From NCBI GenBank assembly GCA_937944295.1, contig CALDZL010000118.1:1-32671 (forward strand): a stretch of DNA of 32,671 nucleotides. Reading direction: 5' to 3'. Positions 7,456-15,594 of this stretch are shown here, piece by piece (position 1 is the stretch's first letter; the number at the start of each line of letters is the position of its first letter). Under the pieces are notes generated by a model. The model saw nothing but the letters and a program-made list of their open reading frames with translations. It ran no database searches and was not told the DNA's origin. Origin of the DNA: an uncultured Sphingorhabdus sp. (lineage in GTDB: Bacteria; Pseudomonadota; Alphaproteobacteria; Sphingomonadales; Sphingomonadaceae). The translations under genes and the position numbers were made by a program.

Positions 7456-9276
7456 TTAGGCACGATCAATAGCCTCTGCTGCAATCATGCGTGCTTCAGC
7501 ATTTAATCCAACAGCATTTAAAGCTTTGACAATATTATAAACATGAAAAGCAGGTACTTTATTCCAACTATTGCCTTGTAATCCAGCAACCGATAATAAA
7601 ATCACGGCTCCTTTATCCTTTCTCTTCACAGCTTTGTTAATGGAATCACTCCATCTTGTCTCTTTTAAAATATCCACATCATATTGATCAGATACCTCTT
7701 CCACATTACCTTCAAAGCGGTTCAAACCCGCAGCAGCAGCAATAAGCATGGATGTTTTTGATCCAGAAACGCTGTTATCTTGGCTATAAAAATCATCAAT
7801 ATGTGATGATGTAATAGCCTCTTCAATATCAGTACCAACCATGATTTGTGCCCATGCAGAAGTTCCTACATTAGCAAATTTCAGCCATTTTTTAGCCTGA
7901 ATATCTAAACCAGCGGTCATCATAGATGATACCAGTGCATCAATATCAGTATTTTCCAATTCGGAAGGTGTTAATTGCGCTGCTGCGCGCGCCGTCAGAA
8001 CGCGCATGGAGTATCGTGAAAATTCATTATCTCGGCTATCCCAGAGCGCGTTCATTGCCAAAATGCGTTCCTCTAAACCTCCTGTATAAGCTCGATTTAG
8101 AAGATTAGTTAACTCTCTAGTTTGTGCGTTTGTATCTTCATCTTCATCCGCCGAAGCAAAAAGATCAACCATAGCCATATTGGATAATGTTCCAGCCGCA
8201 GCCGCAGCATAGGAAGATATAATACGATCATTCACTGATATCATCGGTGCTAACACCAGCCAGCTTCTTACATGCCTGCCTGAAATATTATAAAAACGCT
8301 CTGGTGGTTTAACACCTGTTGCGATCGACAGCCCATGACGCCATGCATTAAAGCCGTTAACACCTTCCCATTCTATTTTAACGGCCCTTCGGCCATTTGT
8401 TCCTGCACCAATAGCTTTTTCAGCCAAGAGATAATCAACACCCGTTGCCCATTGCCCCCGACGTCCTTGATTGAGCAATGAAGTGGCTCGGCTTTGTTCT
8501 CCTGATAGTGACAAGCATATCACACGAGACATTTTCCAACTATTATCATCGGTTTTTCTTGCTGCACTATCTGCTAATGGACAAAATCCTGCTAAATCAC
8601 CATTGGCCAAAAATACAGGCATGGCAACTTTATAAAGCCTATTTGAATATTGCCGCGCATCAACTTGTTGCACTAAAGACCGTGCATTGACTGATTCTCC
8701 CATGCGCAGCAATAACCAAGACCTCTCTGCTACCCAATCTGCTCCATCAACGCCATTAGGGGCGGCCATTTTACTCATCAGCAGCCGCCTAGTCACAATC
8801 GTTCCCCAACGCGAAATGAACGGAGCTTTCAAACTTTTCATAAGACGAGTTAAATATTCCCCATCACGTTCCTTAAATATAGATTGCTCAAAACCACCTT
8901 GCGATTCATTTATCACACCTACTACACCAAGAGAGCGCCGCTTGGCAGTCGGCACAATATAACGTAGTGGCTCATCTTCTTCTGATATTGCGCTATTCTG
9001 TTCAGAGTTAGAAGTAGACTTCACATTGTTAGGCCCACTGTCTTCTGGCCGAGATGGAACCAATGACGGTTGTGGAGGATTGTCACGAGGCTGAGATACT
9101 GGCGGCGGCGCAACGTTTGAAGCATCAGGTGTTTCGGGAGTAGGCTCTGGAGGTGGCGGCGCTGGATCATCAAAGCCTGGCGGCAATAATGATTCGGGTG
9201 CATCTTGTGAAACGGCGGGCAATGCAAATATTGTTCCTGCTAAGATGAGCAGTGAATATTTATGGCTATATTTCAT
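7456..9276 (-). CDS. Secreted proline-rich protein of unknown function, alpha-helical
   Basis: I do not recognise a named family in this 606-residue protein. It starts with a signal peptide (hydrophobic core LLILAGTIFAL, likely cleavage after AVS), so it is periplasmic or outer-membrane associated. Residues about 32-80 are a proline-rich low-complexity linker. From about 110 to the end the sequence reads as many amphipathic helices with alanine/leucine spacing, suggestive of a TPR-like or other helical-repeat solenoid. The ATG has ribosome site AGGAG six bases upstream. It overlaps the preceding small membrane-protein gene by ATGA and abuts xerD, so the three are translationally linked. Only Cys residues around 235 and 255 stand out; no catalytic motif is visible. 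Confidence 0.75.
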   Translation of the reverse strand: MKYSHKYSLLILAGTIFALPAVSQDAPESLLPPGFDDPAPPPPEPTPETPDASNVAPPPVSQPRDNPPQPSLVPSRPEDSGPNNVKSTSNSEQNSAISEEDEPLRYIVPTAKRRSLGVVGVINESQGGFEQSIFKERDGEYLTRLMKSLKAPFISRWGTIVTRRLLMSKMAAPNGVDGADWVAERSWLLLRMGESVNARSLVQQVDARQYSNRLYKVAMPVFLANGDLAGFCPLADSAARKTDDNSWKMSRVICLSLSGEQSRATSLLNQGRRGQWATGVDYLLAEKAIGAGTNGRRAVKIEWEGVNGFNAWRHGLSIATGVKPPERFYNISGRHVRSWLVLAPMISVNDRIISSYAAAAAGTLSNMAMVDLFASADEDEDTNAQTRELTNLLNRAYTGGLEERILAMNALWDSRDNEFSRYSMRVLTARAAAQLTPSELENTDIDALVSSMMTAGLDIQAKKWLKFANVGTSAWAQIMVGTDIEEAITSSHIDDFYSQDNSVSGSKTSMLIAAAAGLNRFEGNVEEVSDQYDVDILKETRWSDSINKAVKRKDKGAVILLSVAGLQGNSWNKVPAFHVYNIVKALNAVGLNAEARMIAAEAIDRA

Positions 9277-9491
9277 ATTGCTCCTGGGCCTTCGCGCTCT
9301 AGAGCTTCATCAGCAGCTTTTTTTGCATCAATCTCTTTTTGATATTGTTCAGGCAACTCAATAGGCTTATCAACCAAGGTCTGCTGTTTTTCGCTTCCTA
9401 GCCATTCTAGTATAAATAATGAACCAATGACAAATACTGCAATTATTATAATGTATAAATATCCAGGAGGACTTTTTCTTCTGCGAACCAT
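9273..9491 (-). CDS. Small single-pass membrane protein, unknown function
   Basis: A 72-residue protein starts MVRRRKSPPGYLYIIIIAV. A positively charged N-terminus is followed by one transmembrane helix (about 12-32) and a charged, Lys/Glu-rich tail. By the positive-inside rule the tail would be periplasmic. The start at 9491 is preceded by AAAGGG at a somewhat long spacing; an in-frame ATG at 9515 would add eight residues but has no visible ribosome site. Its TGA stop overlaps the ATG of the secreted 606-residue protein, so the two probably work or at least are made together. It diverges from aroK across about 94 bases. No family is recognised. Confidence 0.65.
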   Translation of the reverse strand: MVRRRKSPPGYLYIIIIAVFVIGSLFILEWLGSEKQQTLVDKPIELPEQYQKEIDAKKAADEALEREGPGAI

Positions 9492-9585
9492 TTTTTGTTC
9501 AACCCTTTTTACCATAAAATAGTGTGAAGCTTACTCTGTTTATCTCTTTGCTCTATTGCTTAGCCGATATATAGACCATATCGCA

Positions 9586-10149
9586 ATGAAATCTATCCAT
9601 CAAAAATTAAAGCCTGATATAAATCATGTTATTAGAGGCCTTAACGGCAAGCCCATTGTGCTTGTTGGTATTATGGGTGTCGGTAAATCGACAATCGGCA
9701 GACGCCTTGCATCTACGCTTCACATGCCTTTTGTTGATGTTGACGATGAAATCATTGTTTCCGCTAACATGGATATAAATGACATTTTTGAAAAACATGG
9801 CGAAGCACATTTCCGTGAGGGAGAGAGAAAAGTCATTCGAAGGTTAATGGATGGGAAACAAAAAGTCATTGCAACAGGCGGCGGTGCATTTATCAATCCG
9901 CAAACCCGCGAACTGATATTGGACAATGCTATATCTATATGGCTGCATGCCCAGCTAGATATATTGGTAACACGCGTCAAACGCAAAAATAATAGGCCTT
10001 TATTAAAAAATGGTGATCCTAAGAAAATTATTTCTGGCCTCAGTAAAATAAGAGATCCTATCTATGCACTTGCCACATATCACATACGCACAGACAATGC
10101 TCCACATGAAAAAACAGTGAATAATATTTTAAAGGCTTTATTGGAATGA
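9586..10149 (+). CDS. aroK: Shikimate kinase
   Basis: This 187-residue kinase phosphorylates the 3-hydroxyl of shikimate with ATP, step five of the shikimate pathway. It has the Walker A motif GIMGVGKST (28-36), shikimate-binding acidic pair in VDVDDEI (50-56), the ATGGGAF motif (96-102) and the lid arginine in NNRPLL. The ATG at 9586 is chosen; a TTG at 9556 could add ten residues, but neither has a clear ribosome site. The last codons overlap the aroB start by four bases (ATGA), so translation of aroB is coupled. An N-terminal extension of about 20 residues before the P-loop strand is common in alphaproteobacterial AroK. Confidence 0.94.
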   Translation: MKSIHQKLKPDINHVIRGLNGKPIVLVGIMGVGKSTIGRRLASTLHMPFVDVDDEIIVSANMDINDIFEKHGEAHFREGERKVIRRLMDGKQKVIATGGGAFINPQTRELILDNAISIWLHAQLDILVTRVKRKNNRPLLKNGDPKKIISGLSKIRDPIYALATYHIRTDNAPHEKTVNNILKALLE

Positions 10150-11276
10150 CAATATCATATGAGACAGTGAAGGTCGCGTTGAACAATAATAGCTATGATA
10201 TTTTAATAGGCGATGGCCTAACTGCGCAATGCACAAATATCATCAGAGATAAATCTCGTGACGGAAAGTTTCTGTTAATCACCGATGAAAATGTCGCGCG
10301 CTATGTTCTGCCAAAATTTCAAAACCATATGGAAAAAAATAATATTAGATTAGAAATATTTACATTACCCGTAGGCGAAAAGGCAAAAAACTGGATCAAT
10401 TTAGAGCATATTTGTGAATGGTTGATTGCAAAAGGTGTGGAACGTAATGACCATATTATTGCTTTGGGCGGCGGCGTAGTTGGTGACATTACAGGGTTTG
10501 CAGCGCATATCATAAAACGCGGCTGTAACTTCATTCAAATTCCCACCACATTATTAGCGCAAGTAGATAGCAGCGTTGGTGGTAAAACAGCTATCAATAG
10601 CAAAAGCGGTAAAAACCTTGTCGGTGCTTTCCACCAACCTTCGCTTGTACTCATTGATCCTATGGTTTTAGACAGCCTGCCGCCAAGAGAAATAGCCGCT
10701 GGATTCGCTGAAATCGTGAAATATGGCCTAATCCAAGATAAAAGCTTTTTCAATTGGTGTAATGCAGAGGTCGAAAACTTCTTCGTAGGTGATTCCGCAA
10801 CCCGCATCCACGCTATAAAAACATCAGTTACAGCCAAAGCATCCATCGTTGCTGCCGATGAACAAGAAAGAAGTGGCGTAAGAGCATTACTTAATTTGGG
10901 GCATACATTTGGTCATGCATTAGAGGCTGAGGCTGGGTTTGGTGACACATTATTGCATGGCGAAGGCGTTGCGGTTGGAATGGTTTTAGCTTTTCGCTAT
11001 TCAGAAACACAAGGGTTATGCCCTCCTCATCAAGCTAAAAAAATAGCGGCATTGCTCTCAAAAGCAAAATTACCGACGCGCATCGCCGATTGCCCAATAT
11101 CATGTGACGGAGAGACATTAGTTGGTCATATGATGCACGACAAAAAAATGAGCGCAGGGAAATTACCATTTCTATTAGCGCGCGCTATTGGGCAAGCTTT
11201 CTTGGCCAATGATATCGATATTGATAATATCAGACAATTTTTAGACGACACAATAGCAAGTGAAAAGCATAGCTAA
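10146..11276 (+). CDS. aroB: 3-dehydroquinate synthase
   Basis: This 376-residue NAD-dependent, metal-dependent enzyme converts DAHP to 3-dehydroquinate, step two of the shikimate pathway. It shows the NAD-binding GGGVVGD (108-114), PTTLLAQVDSSVGGKTAIN (133-151), zinc ligands Glu189 (GFAEIVKYG), His253 (LGHTFGHALE) and His271 (LLHGEGVAVG). Length is normal. It follows aroK with a 4-base overlap. Its TAA stop overlaps the TAG stop of the convergent Kef gene at 11273-11276, leaving no intergenic space for a terminator. Confidence 0.97.
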   Translation: MTISYETVKVALNNNSYDILIGDGLTAQCTNIIRDKSRDGKFLLITDENVARYVLPKFQNHMEKNNIRLEIFTLPVGEKAKNWINLEHICEWLIAKGVERNDHIIALGGGVVGDITGFAAHIIKRGCNFIQIPTTLLAQVDSSVGGKTAINSKSGKNLVGAFHQPSLVLIDPMVLDSLPPREIAAGFAEIVKYGLIQDKSFFNWCNAEVENFFVGDSATRIHAIKTSVTAKASIVAADEQERSGVRALLNLGHTFGHALEAEAGFGDTLLHGEGVAVGMVLAFRYSETQGLCPPHQAKKIAALLSKAKLPTRIADCPISCDGETLVGHMMHDKKMSAGKLPFLLARAIGQAFLANDIDIDNIRQFLDDTIASEKHS

Positions 11277-13063
11277 GATTTTACATCATCAACATCAAAT
11301 CTATCCGACATTATCGAACCAAAGCTATGATTATGTCCAGTTTCCATGGTTTTTTCAGAAAATTGGGCCTGTAACCTTAGCATATCACGTTTACGAAATT
11401 CATCTATAACTTTATCGCGCTTCGTTTCTTCACATCCTAAATCACCCAGCATATCACGTGCCATAGCTACCGATGATTCAAACAACTCTCTATATGTTTT
11501 AATATCAGCTTCATGCATTAATTCCATTTTCTGCCTGCGATCAAAACAGCGAACATAAATACGCAGGTGCGGAAAAGTATCGCGTATAGGGACCAATGTT
11601 TCTGTATCAATTGACCGTTCATCACAGCAAAATAATATAGCCACGGCTTGCTGTGCCCCTGCTCTTCTAAGTAAATCGATGCGGGTTCCATTGCCATAAA
11701 ATACTTTGCGGCCAAACCGTCCACTTAAATCAATCTGGTCGGGTTTTTGGTCTATCAAGGTCACAGAATATCCAGCCCCTTGGACTATTTGCGATGCTGT
11801 TTGACCAAATCTGCCATGCCCCACTATGATGATACAGCCCTGAGCAATGTCTTCATCCTCATTAATTTGCGTGAGTGTGATATTGCGCCATGCGATATAT
11901 TTCTGCGCTGCAATAATTAGAAAAGGCGTACTCGCCATTGATAAGGTAATAATTGCACCAAAATAGCTGGCCGCAGCACTTTCTATTAAGAGCGCATTTT
12001 GTGCAGCCGCAAATAATACAAAACCAAATTCACCCCCTTGTGAGAGAAATAAAGCCATCACAATCGAAGGTTGTTTGCTTATACCACGGAAACGGCCAAT
12101 AGAAAATATGATGATAATTTTGATCACAACCAAGGCTATTGCCGATATTATGATTTTGACGGGATTGCTCAATATTACATTTATATCCAATAACATACCC
12201 ACTGCAAGAAAGAATAAACCGAGCAATATAGAGCGAAATGGGTCAATATCGGCCTCTAATTCATGGCGATAAGGCGATTCTGCTAACATTACCCCTGCAA
12301 TAAACGCACCCAAAGCCGCAGACAAACCGATGAGCTGCATTAATGCGGCGCTAGCACACACTGTGAATAGGCCTGCTACAATGAACAATTCCCTCTCTGA
12401 GACACGGCCAATAAGTTTGAGCAGAGGCGTCAAAATATAATGTCCAATCAGCACCAATGCCAATATTGATAGCGACCCCAGCAATAACAGCATCCAGCCT
12501 GATACTGCACCAACAGGTTCTGGCACGCGCGAGAAAGCAGCCACTATCGCCAATAATGGCACGATAGAAATATCCTGAAATAAGAGGATCGAAAATGATT
12601 TAGACCCATATTCCGTTTTCAATCTGCCATCAGATTGAAGCAAAGGCAAAACCTGTGCAGTAGAAGATAGCGCCAGCGGCAGACCTATTACCAAGGCCGC
12701 TTGCCATGTAAAGCTGGGATAAAAATAGAGAATAGCTGCAAAAAGGGCCAATCCGCATAACACTACCTGTAACGGTCCCAATATAAATATATCACCACGT
12801 GCTTGCCAGAGCCGTCTTGGCGATAATTCTAATCCTACCAAAAATAGCAATAGGACAATGCCAATTTCTGCAAAAGCAAGAATAGATTCTGCCTCTGATA
12901 CAAATCCCAAAACATGGGGTCCTACAATAATACCAGCCACCAAATATCCAAGCACAGCGCCTAAGCCAATGTATCGAAATAACAGTACAAATACCATACC
13001 TGTGCCGAGTAAAATGGTCCCTGATACAAAAAACTCGATCATGAAATGATGCATATCTTCCAT
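11273..13063 (-). CDS. Kef-type CPA2 potassium/proton antiporter with TrkA-N domain
   Basis: This 596-residue protein combines an N-terminal Na+/H+-exchanger-type membrane domain (about residues 5-390, roughly a dozen helices) with a cytosolic RCK/TrkA-N nucleotide-binding domain from about 408. The Rossmann motif is GHGRFG (415-420). The loop HELEADIDPF (267-276) matches the Kef signature around the regulatory acidic loop, and LFQDISIVPL (161-170) holds the conserved transport Asp. Kef systems export K+ in exchange for H+ under glutathione control during electrophile stress; YbaL is a near alternative, so no symbol is given. Its ATG shares one base with the stop of the upstream scaffold-protein gene (TAATG). 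Confidence 0.88.
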   Translation of the reverse strand: MEDMHHFMIEFFVSGTILLGTGMVFVLLFRYIGLGAVLGYLVAGIIVGPHVLGFVSEAESILAFAEIGIVLLLFLVGLELSPRRLWQARGDIFILGPLQVVLCGLALFAAILYFYPSFTWQAALVIGLPLALSSTAQVLPLLQSDGRLKTEYGSKSFSILLFQDISIVPLLAIVAAFSRVPEPVGAVSGWMLLLLGSLSILALVLIGHYILTPLLKLIGRVSERELFIVAGLFTVCASAALMQLIGLSAALGAFIAGVMLAESPYRHELEADIDPFRSILLGLFFLAVGMLLDINVILSNPVKIIISAIALVVIKIIIIFSIGRFRGISKQPSIVMALFLSQGGEFGFVLFAAAQNALLIESAAASYFGAIITLSMASTPFLIIAAQKYIAWRNITLTQINEDEDIAQGCIIIVGHGRFGQTASQIVQGAGYSVTLIDQKPDQIDLSGRFGRKVFYGNGTRIDLLRRAGAQQAVAILFCCDERSIDTETLVPIRDTFPHLRIYVRCFDRRQKMELMHEADIKTYRELFESSVAMARDMLGDLGCEETKRDKVIDEFRKRDMLRLQAQFSEKTMETGHNHSFGSIMSDRFDVDDVKS

Positions 13064-13500
13064 TATGGTATCTCACCTCTCATAGCTTTAAGCAGAGTAT
13101 CATAAGGCAATAAAATAGCTCCATGGCGGGCCGTATAACCAATAGCCGCATCTAATATTTCCAACTTAGGAAAAGCCGATACATTATGACCATTTCCTCT
13201 CAATCTTGATTGCAGCGCCATACGCATATCCATTATCTCACTATATTTTTTACCATGCATATATTCAATTAGTAGAGCGGTCGCAGCCTGTCCCATTGCG
13301 CAGCTCTTAATATCAAATAGGGCCTCTAGAATGACAGCATCGCGCATTGCAACTTTGACCTTTGTTATGCTACCACAGATATTAGATTTCATTTCAGCAT
13401 AGCCAACCGTATAATCCTCAAGACTATCCGAGAAAGAAGGGTTATATTCTAACTGCGATGCTAATCGCAAAATATCACGAGTATAGAGCGTTTCAGCCAT
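13063..13500 (-). CDS. IscU/SufU-like iron-sulfur scaffold-family protein lacking the third Cys
   Basis: This 145-residue protein has the NifU-N/IscU fold pattern: GYAEMKSNICGS (Cys42), FDIKSCAMGQAATALL (Cys67) and a C-terminal ARHGAILLP. In SufU/IscU the last motif reads R-x-x-C-x-x-L-P and supplies the third scaffold cysteine; here the aligned position is Ala128, so only two of three cysteines remain. It may bind metal differently or act as a carrier or regulator rather than a classical scaffold. It sits between cvpA and the Kef antiporter and overlaps the latter by one base. There is no isc or suf cluster in the window. The start has no good ribosome site, but the length fits the family. 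Confidence 0.75.
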   Translation of the reverse strand: MAETLYTRDILRLASQLEYNPSFSDSLEDYTVGYAEMKSNICGSITKVKVAMRDAVILEALFDIKSCAMGQAATALLIEYMHGKKYSEIMDMRMALQSRLRGNGHNVSAFPKLEILDAAIGYTARHGAILLPYDTLLKAMRGEIP

Positions 13501-13512
13501 TTTCGAGTGATA

Positions 13513-14064
13513 TCATATATCAGAACCGCCATTACTAATGCGATCCTCTTCTTCAATAAGCTGTTCGTCCAAAGATGCCCTGCGTTCCTCAATAAAGGTA
13601 GAAAGCGCATTACCACTGGCATTTAATATTGGATAGGTGCGCGATTGCGTCAACCATTCAGGTTTATCTTCCCCAGTCCATATTGTTTCCATTAATAATA
13701 TGAGCAACAGATAGAGCAATGTTGCAATTATAAGGCCTTTTAAGGCTCCAAAACCAAAGCCCAAAACTCTATCAACAGGGCCAAGGACGGATTTCCTGCT
13801 CTTGGCTCCTATCGATTTGGCAATTTGTTTGCCAAAAAAATATGTGATGATGGCAATAGATAAAAACGCCATTACCGCTGCCCCTGTATCGGTACCAATG
13901 GGTTCCACTAGATAGGATGTAATGGGACCGTGTAAAAAACGAATGGCAAAAACTACCAACACCCAAGAAAAAATAGACAATATTTCTTGCACAAAACCGC
14001 GTGCAAAACCAAATATCGCACCGCCGCCAAGCAAAAATAATGTGATAATATCAATAACCGTCAT
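13513..14064 (-). CDS. cvpA: CvpA family inner-membrane protein
   Basis: This 183-residue membrane protein has four predicted helices (about 3-25, 28-45, 60-80, 103-128) and the CvpA signature GFARGFVQEILSIFSW near the N-terminus and GPVDRVLGFGFGALKG before the last helix. CvpA is needed for colicin V production and bile/envelope stress tolerance in enterobacteria; its molecular role is unclear. The hydrophilic tail from about 135 is acidic. Ribosome site AAGGTGG precedes the ATG. It follows radA with a 9-base gap, a common alphaproteobacterial arrangement; the purF gene often found next to cvpA is not here. Confidence 0.9.
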   Translation of the reverse strand: MTVIDIITLFLLGGGAIFGFARGFVQEILSIFSWVLVVFAIRFLHGPITSYLVEPIGTDTGAAVMAFLSIAIITYFFGKQIAKSIGAKSRKSVLGPVDRVLGFGFGALKGLIIATLLYLLLILLMETIWTGEDKPEWLTQSRTYPILNASGNALSTFIEERRASLDEQLIEEEDRISNGGSDI

Positions 14065-14073
14065 TCCACCTTG

Positions 14074-15438
14074 CTAATCGCGACCAAGCATATGGTCAAC
14101 GAGATTGCGCAATGTTTTAAATTTTTGCTGTTTCATACCTTTCACATCACCCCCACCCGATGGCAAATAAGCCTGATTAAATCCTAATTTTTCGGCCTCT
14201 TTAACCCGTAAATTGGCATGTGCCACAGGCCGTATCTCACCAGAAAGTGCAATCTCACCGAACAAAATAGCATCGGATGGCAATGGTTTTTCCGCCAAAG
14301 CCGAAATAAGCGCCGCAGCAACAGCCAGATCAGCTCCAGGATCGGATACTTTATAGCCCCCAGCGATATTCAAATAAACCTCGCAGGTACTGAAACTAAG
14401 GCCGCAGCGCGCCTCTAATACTGCCAATATCATCGCCAAACGGCCGCTATCCCAGCCAACCACAGCACGGCGCGGCGTTGCCCCTGATGCCAATCGCACG
14501 GTTAAAGCTTGTATTTCGATGAGCACGGGCCGCGTCCCCTCTAATGCAGGAAATACGGCCCCACCCGTCACATGATCATCACGGTCAGAAAGAAATAATG
14601 AACTAGGATTAGCAACCTCAGTTAGGCCTTTTTCCTCCATCGCAAAAACACCGATTTCATCGGTTCCACCAAAGCGGTTTTTGCTGGCACGCAATATACG
14701 ATATTGGTGACTACGTTCTCCTTCGAAGCTTAGCACTGTATCGACCATATGTTCCAATACGCGCGGCCCAGCTATGCTACCATCTTTGGTAACATGCCCC
14801 ACCAATATTAAGGCGCTTCCACATTTTTTGGCAAAACGAATAAGCTCTTGCGCCGAAGAGCGCACTTGGCTGACCGTTCCCGGCGCGCCCTCTATTTGAT
14901 CGCTATGCATGGTTTGAATAGAATCGATAATGATTAAAGCGGGCGCCTCACCATCGCTCAAAGTTGTCAATATATCCCTTACCGAAGTCGCTGCCGCTAA
15001 ACTAACGGGCGCATCACCAAGCCCCAGTCTGCGAGCGCGCAGCCGCACCTGATCGACTGCTTCCTCGCCCGAAATATAAGCCGTTTTTAAACCTTTATAA
15101 GCCAAATTTGCAACGGTCTGGAGGAGCAAGGTTGATTTACCTATACCAGGATCGCCGCCCAACAATATGGCCGATCCTGGAACCAGTCCCCCGCCCAGCG
15201 CACGGTCAAATTCTGTAATATTTGTGCTGCATCTTTTGGGAAGCTCTATTGCGCTATTCAAATCCACCATCTGAACGCTGCGACCGCCGCTTTGCAGATC
15301 ATGTTTCGCGGAAAATACAGTCGCAGCCGCCTCTTCTTGCAAGCTATTCCATTCTCCACAATTATCGCACTGCCCTTGCCAACGCGGCGATATATCTCCG
15401 CAATTTTGGCATCTATATTTTTTCTTTGCTTTTGCCAT
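14074..15438 (-). CDS. radA: DNA repair/recombination protein RadA (Sms)
   Basis: This 454-residue hexameric branch-migration helicase has the full RadA layout. A C4 zinc finger (Cys10, 13, 24, 27) comes first, then a RecA-like ATPase core with Walker A GGDPGIGKST (94-103) and Walker B LIIIDSIQT (168-176). The RadA-specific KNRFG motif is at 253-257, and a C-terminal Lon-protease-like domain without catalytic residues holds SGEIRPVAHANLRVKEAEK. It processes recombination intermediates with RecA. It heads the radA-cvpA-scaffold-Kef run on the minus strand and diverges from the patatin gene across 156 bases. Confidence 0.97.
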   Translation of the reverse strand: MAKAKKKYRCQNCGDISPRWQGQCDNCGEWNSLQEEAAATVFSAKHDLQSGGRSVQMVDLNSAIELPKRCSTNITEFDRALGGGLVPGSAILLGGDPGIGKSTLLLQTVANLAYKGLKTAYISGEEAVDQVRLRARRLGLGDAPVSLAAATSVRDILTTLSDGEAPALIIIDSIQTMHSDQIEGAPGTVSQVRSSAQELIRFAKKCGSALILVGHVTKDGSIAGPRVLEHMVDTVLSFEGERSHQYRILRASKNRFGGTDEIGVFAMEEKGLTEVANPSSLFLSDRDDHVTGGAVFPALEGTRPVLIEIQALTVRLASGATPRRAVVGWDSGRLAMILAVLEARCGLSFSTCEVYLNIAGGYKVSDPGADLAVAAALISALAEKPLPSDAILFGEIALSGEIRPVAHANLRVKEAEKLGFNQAYLPSGGGDVKGMKQQKFKTLRNLVDHMLGRD

Positions 15439-15525
15439 ATCTACGGCATAGCCCCATATTAAAATTATTCAAGAACAAACTATGAACAAAATCTTACTTT
15501 ATTTTGTGTACATCGTAAATAAATA

Positions 15526-15555
15526 GTGACAATTTTTAGCAAATCAGCCTAATAT
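15526..15555 (+). promoter_or_regulatory. Candidate sigma-70-type promoter for the patatin gene
   Basis: GTGACA (15526-15531) and TAATAT (15550-15555) are separated by 18 bases, about 40 bases before the patatin ATG. Each box matches the consensus at five of six and four of six bases by eye. No start-site data. Confidence 0.35.
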
Positions 15556-15594
15556 ATGTAAAATAGACACTCCTGTTAAATATGGCGACTTTAC

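Noticed and set aside
9556-9585. TTG start ten codons upstream for aroK
   Set aside because: No ribosome site supports it, and the ATG at 9586 already includes the whole kinase domain.
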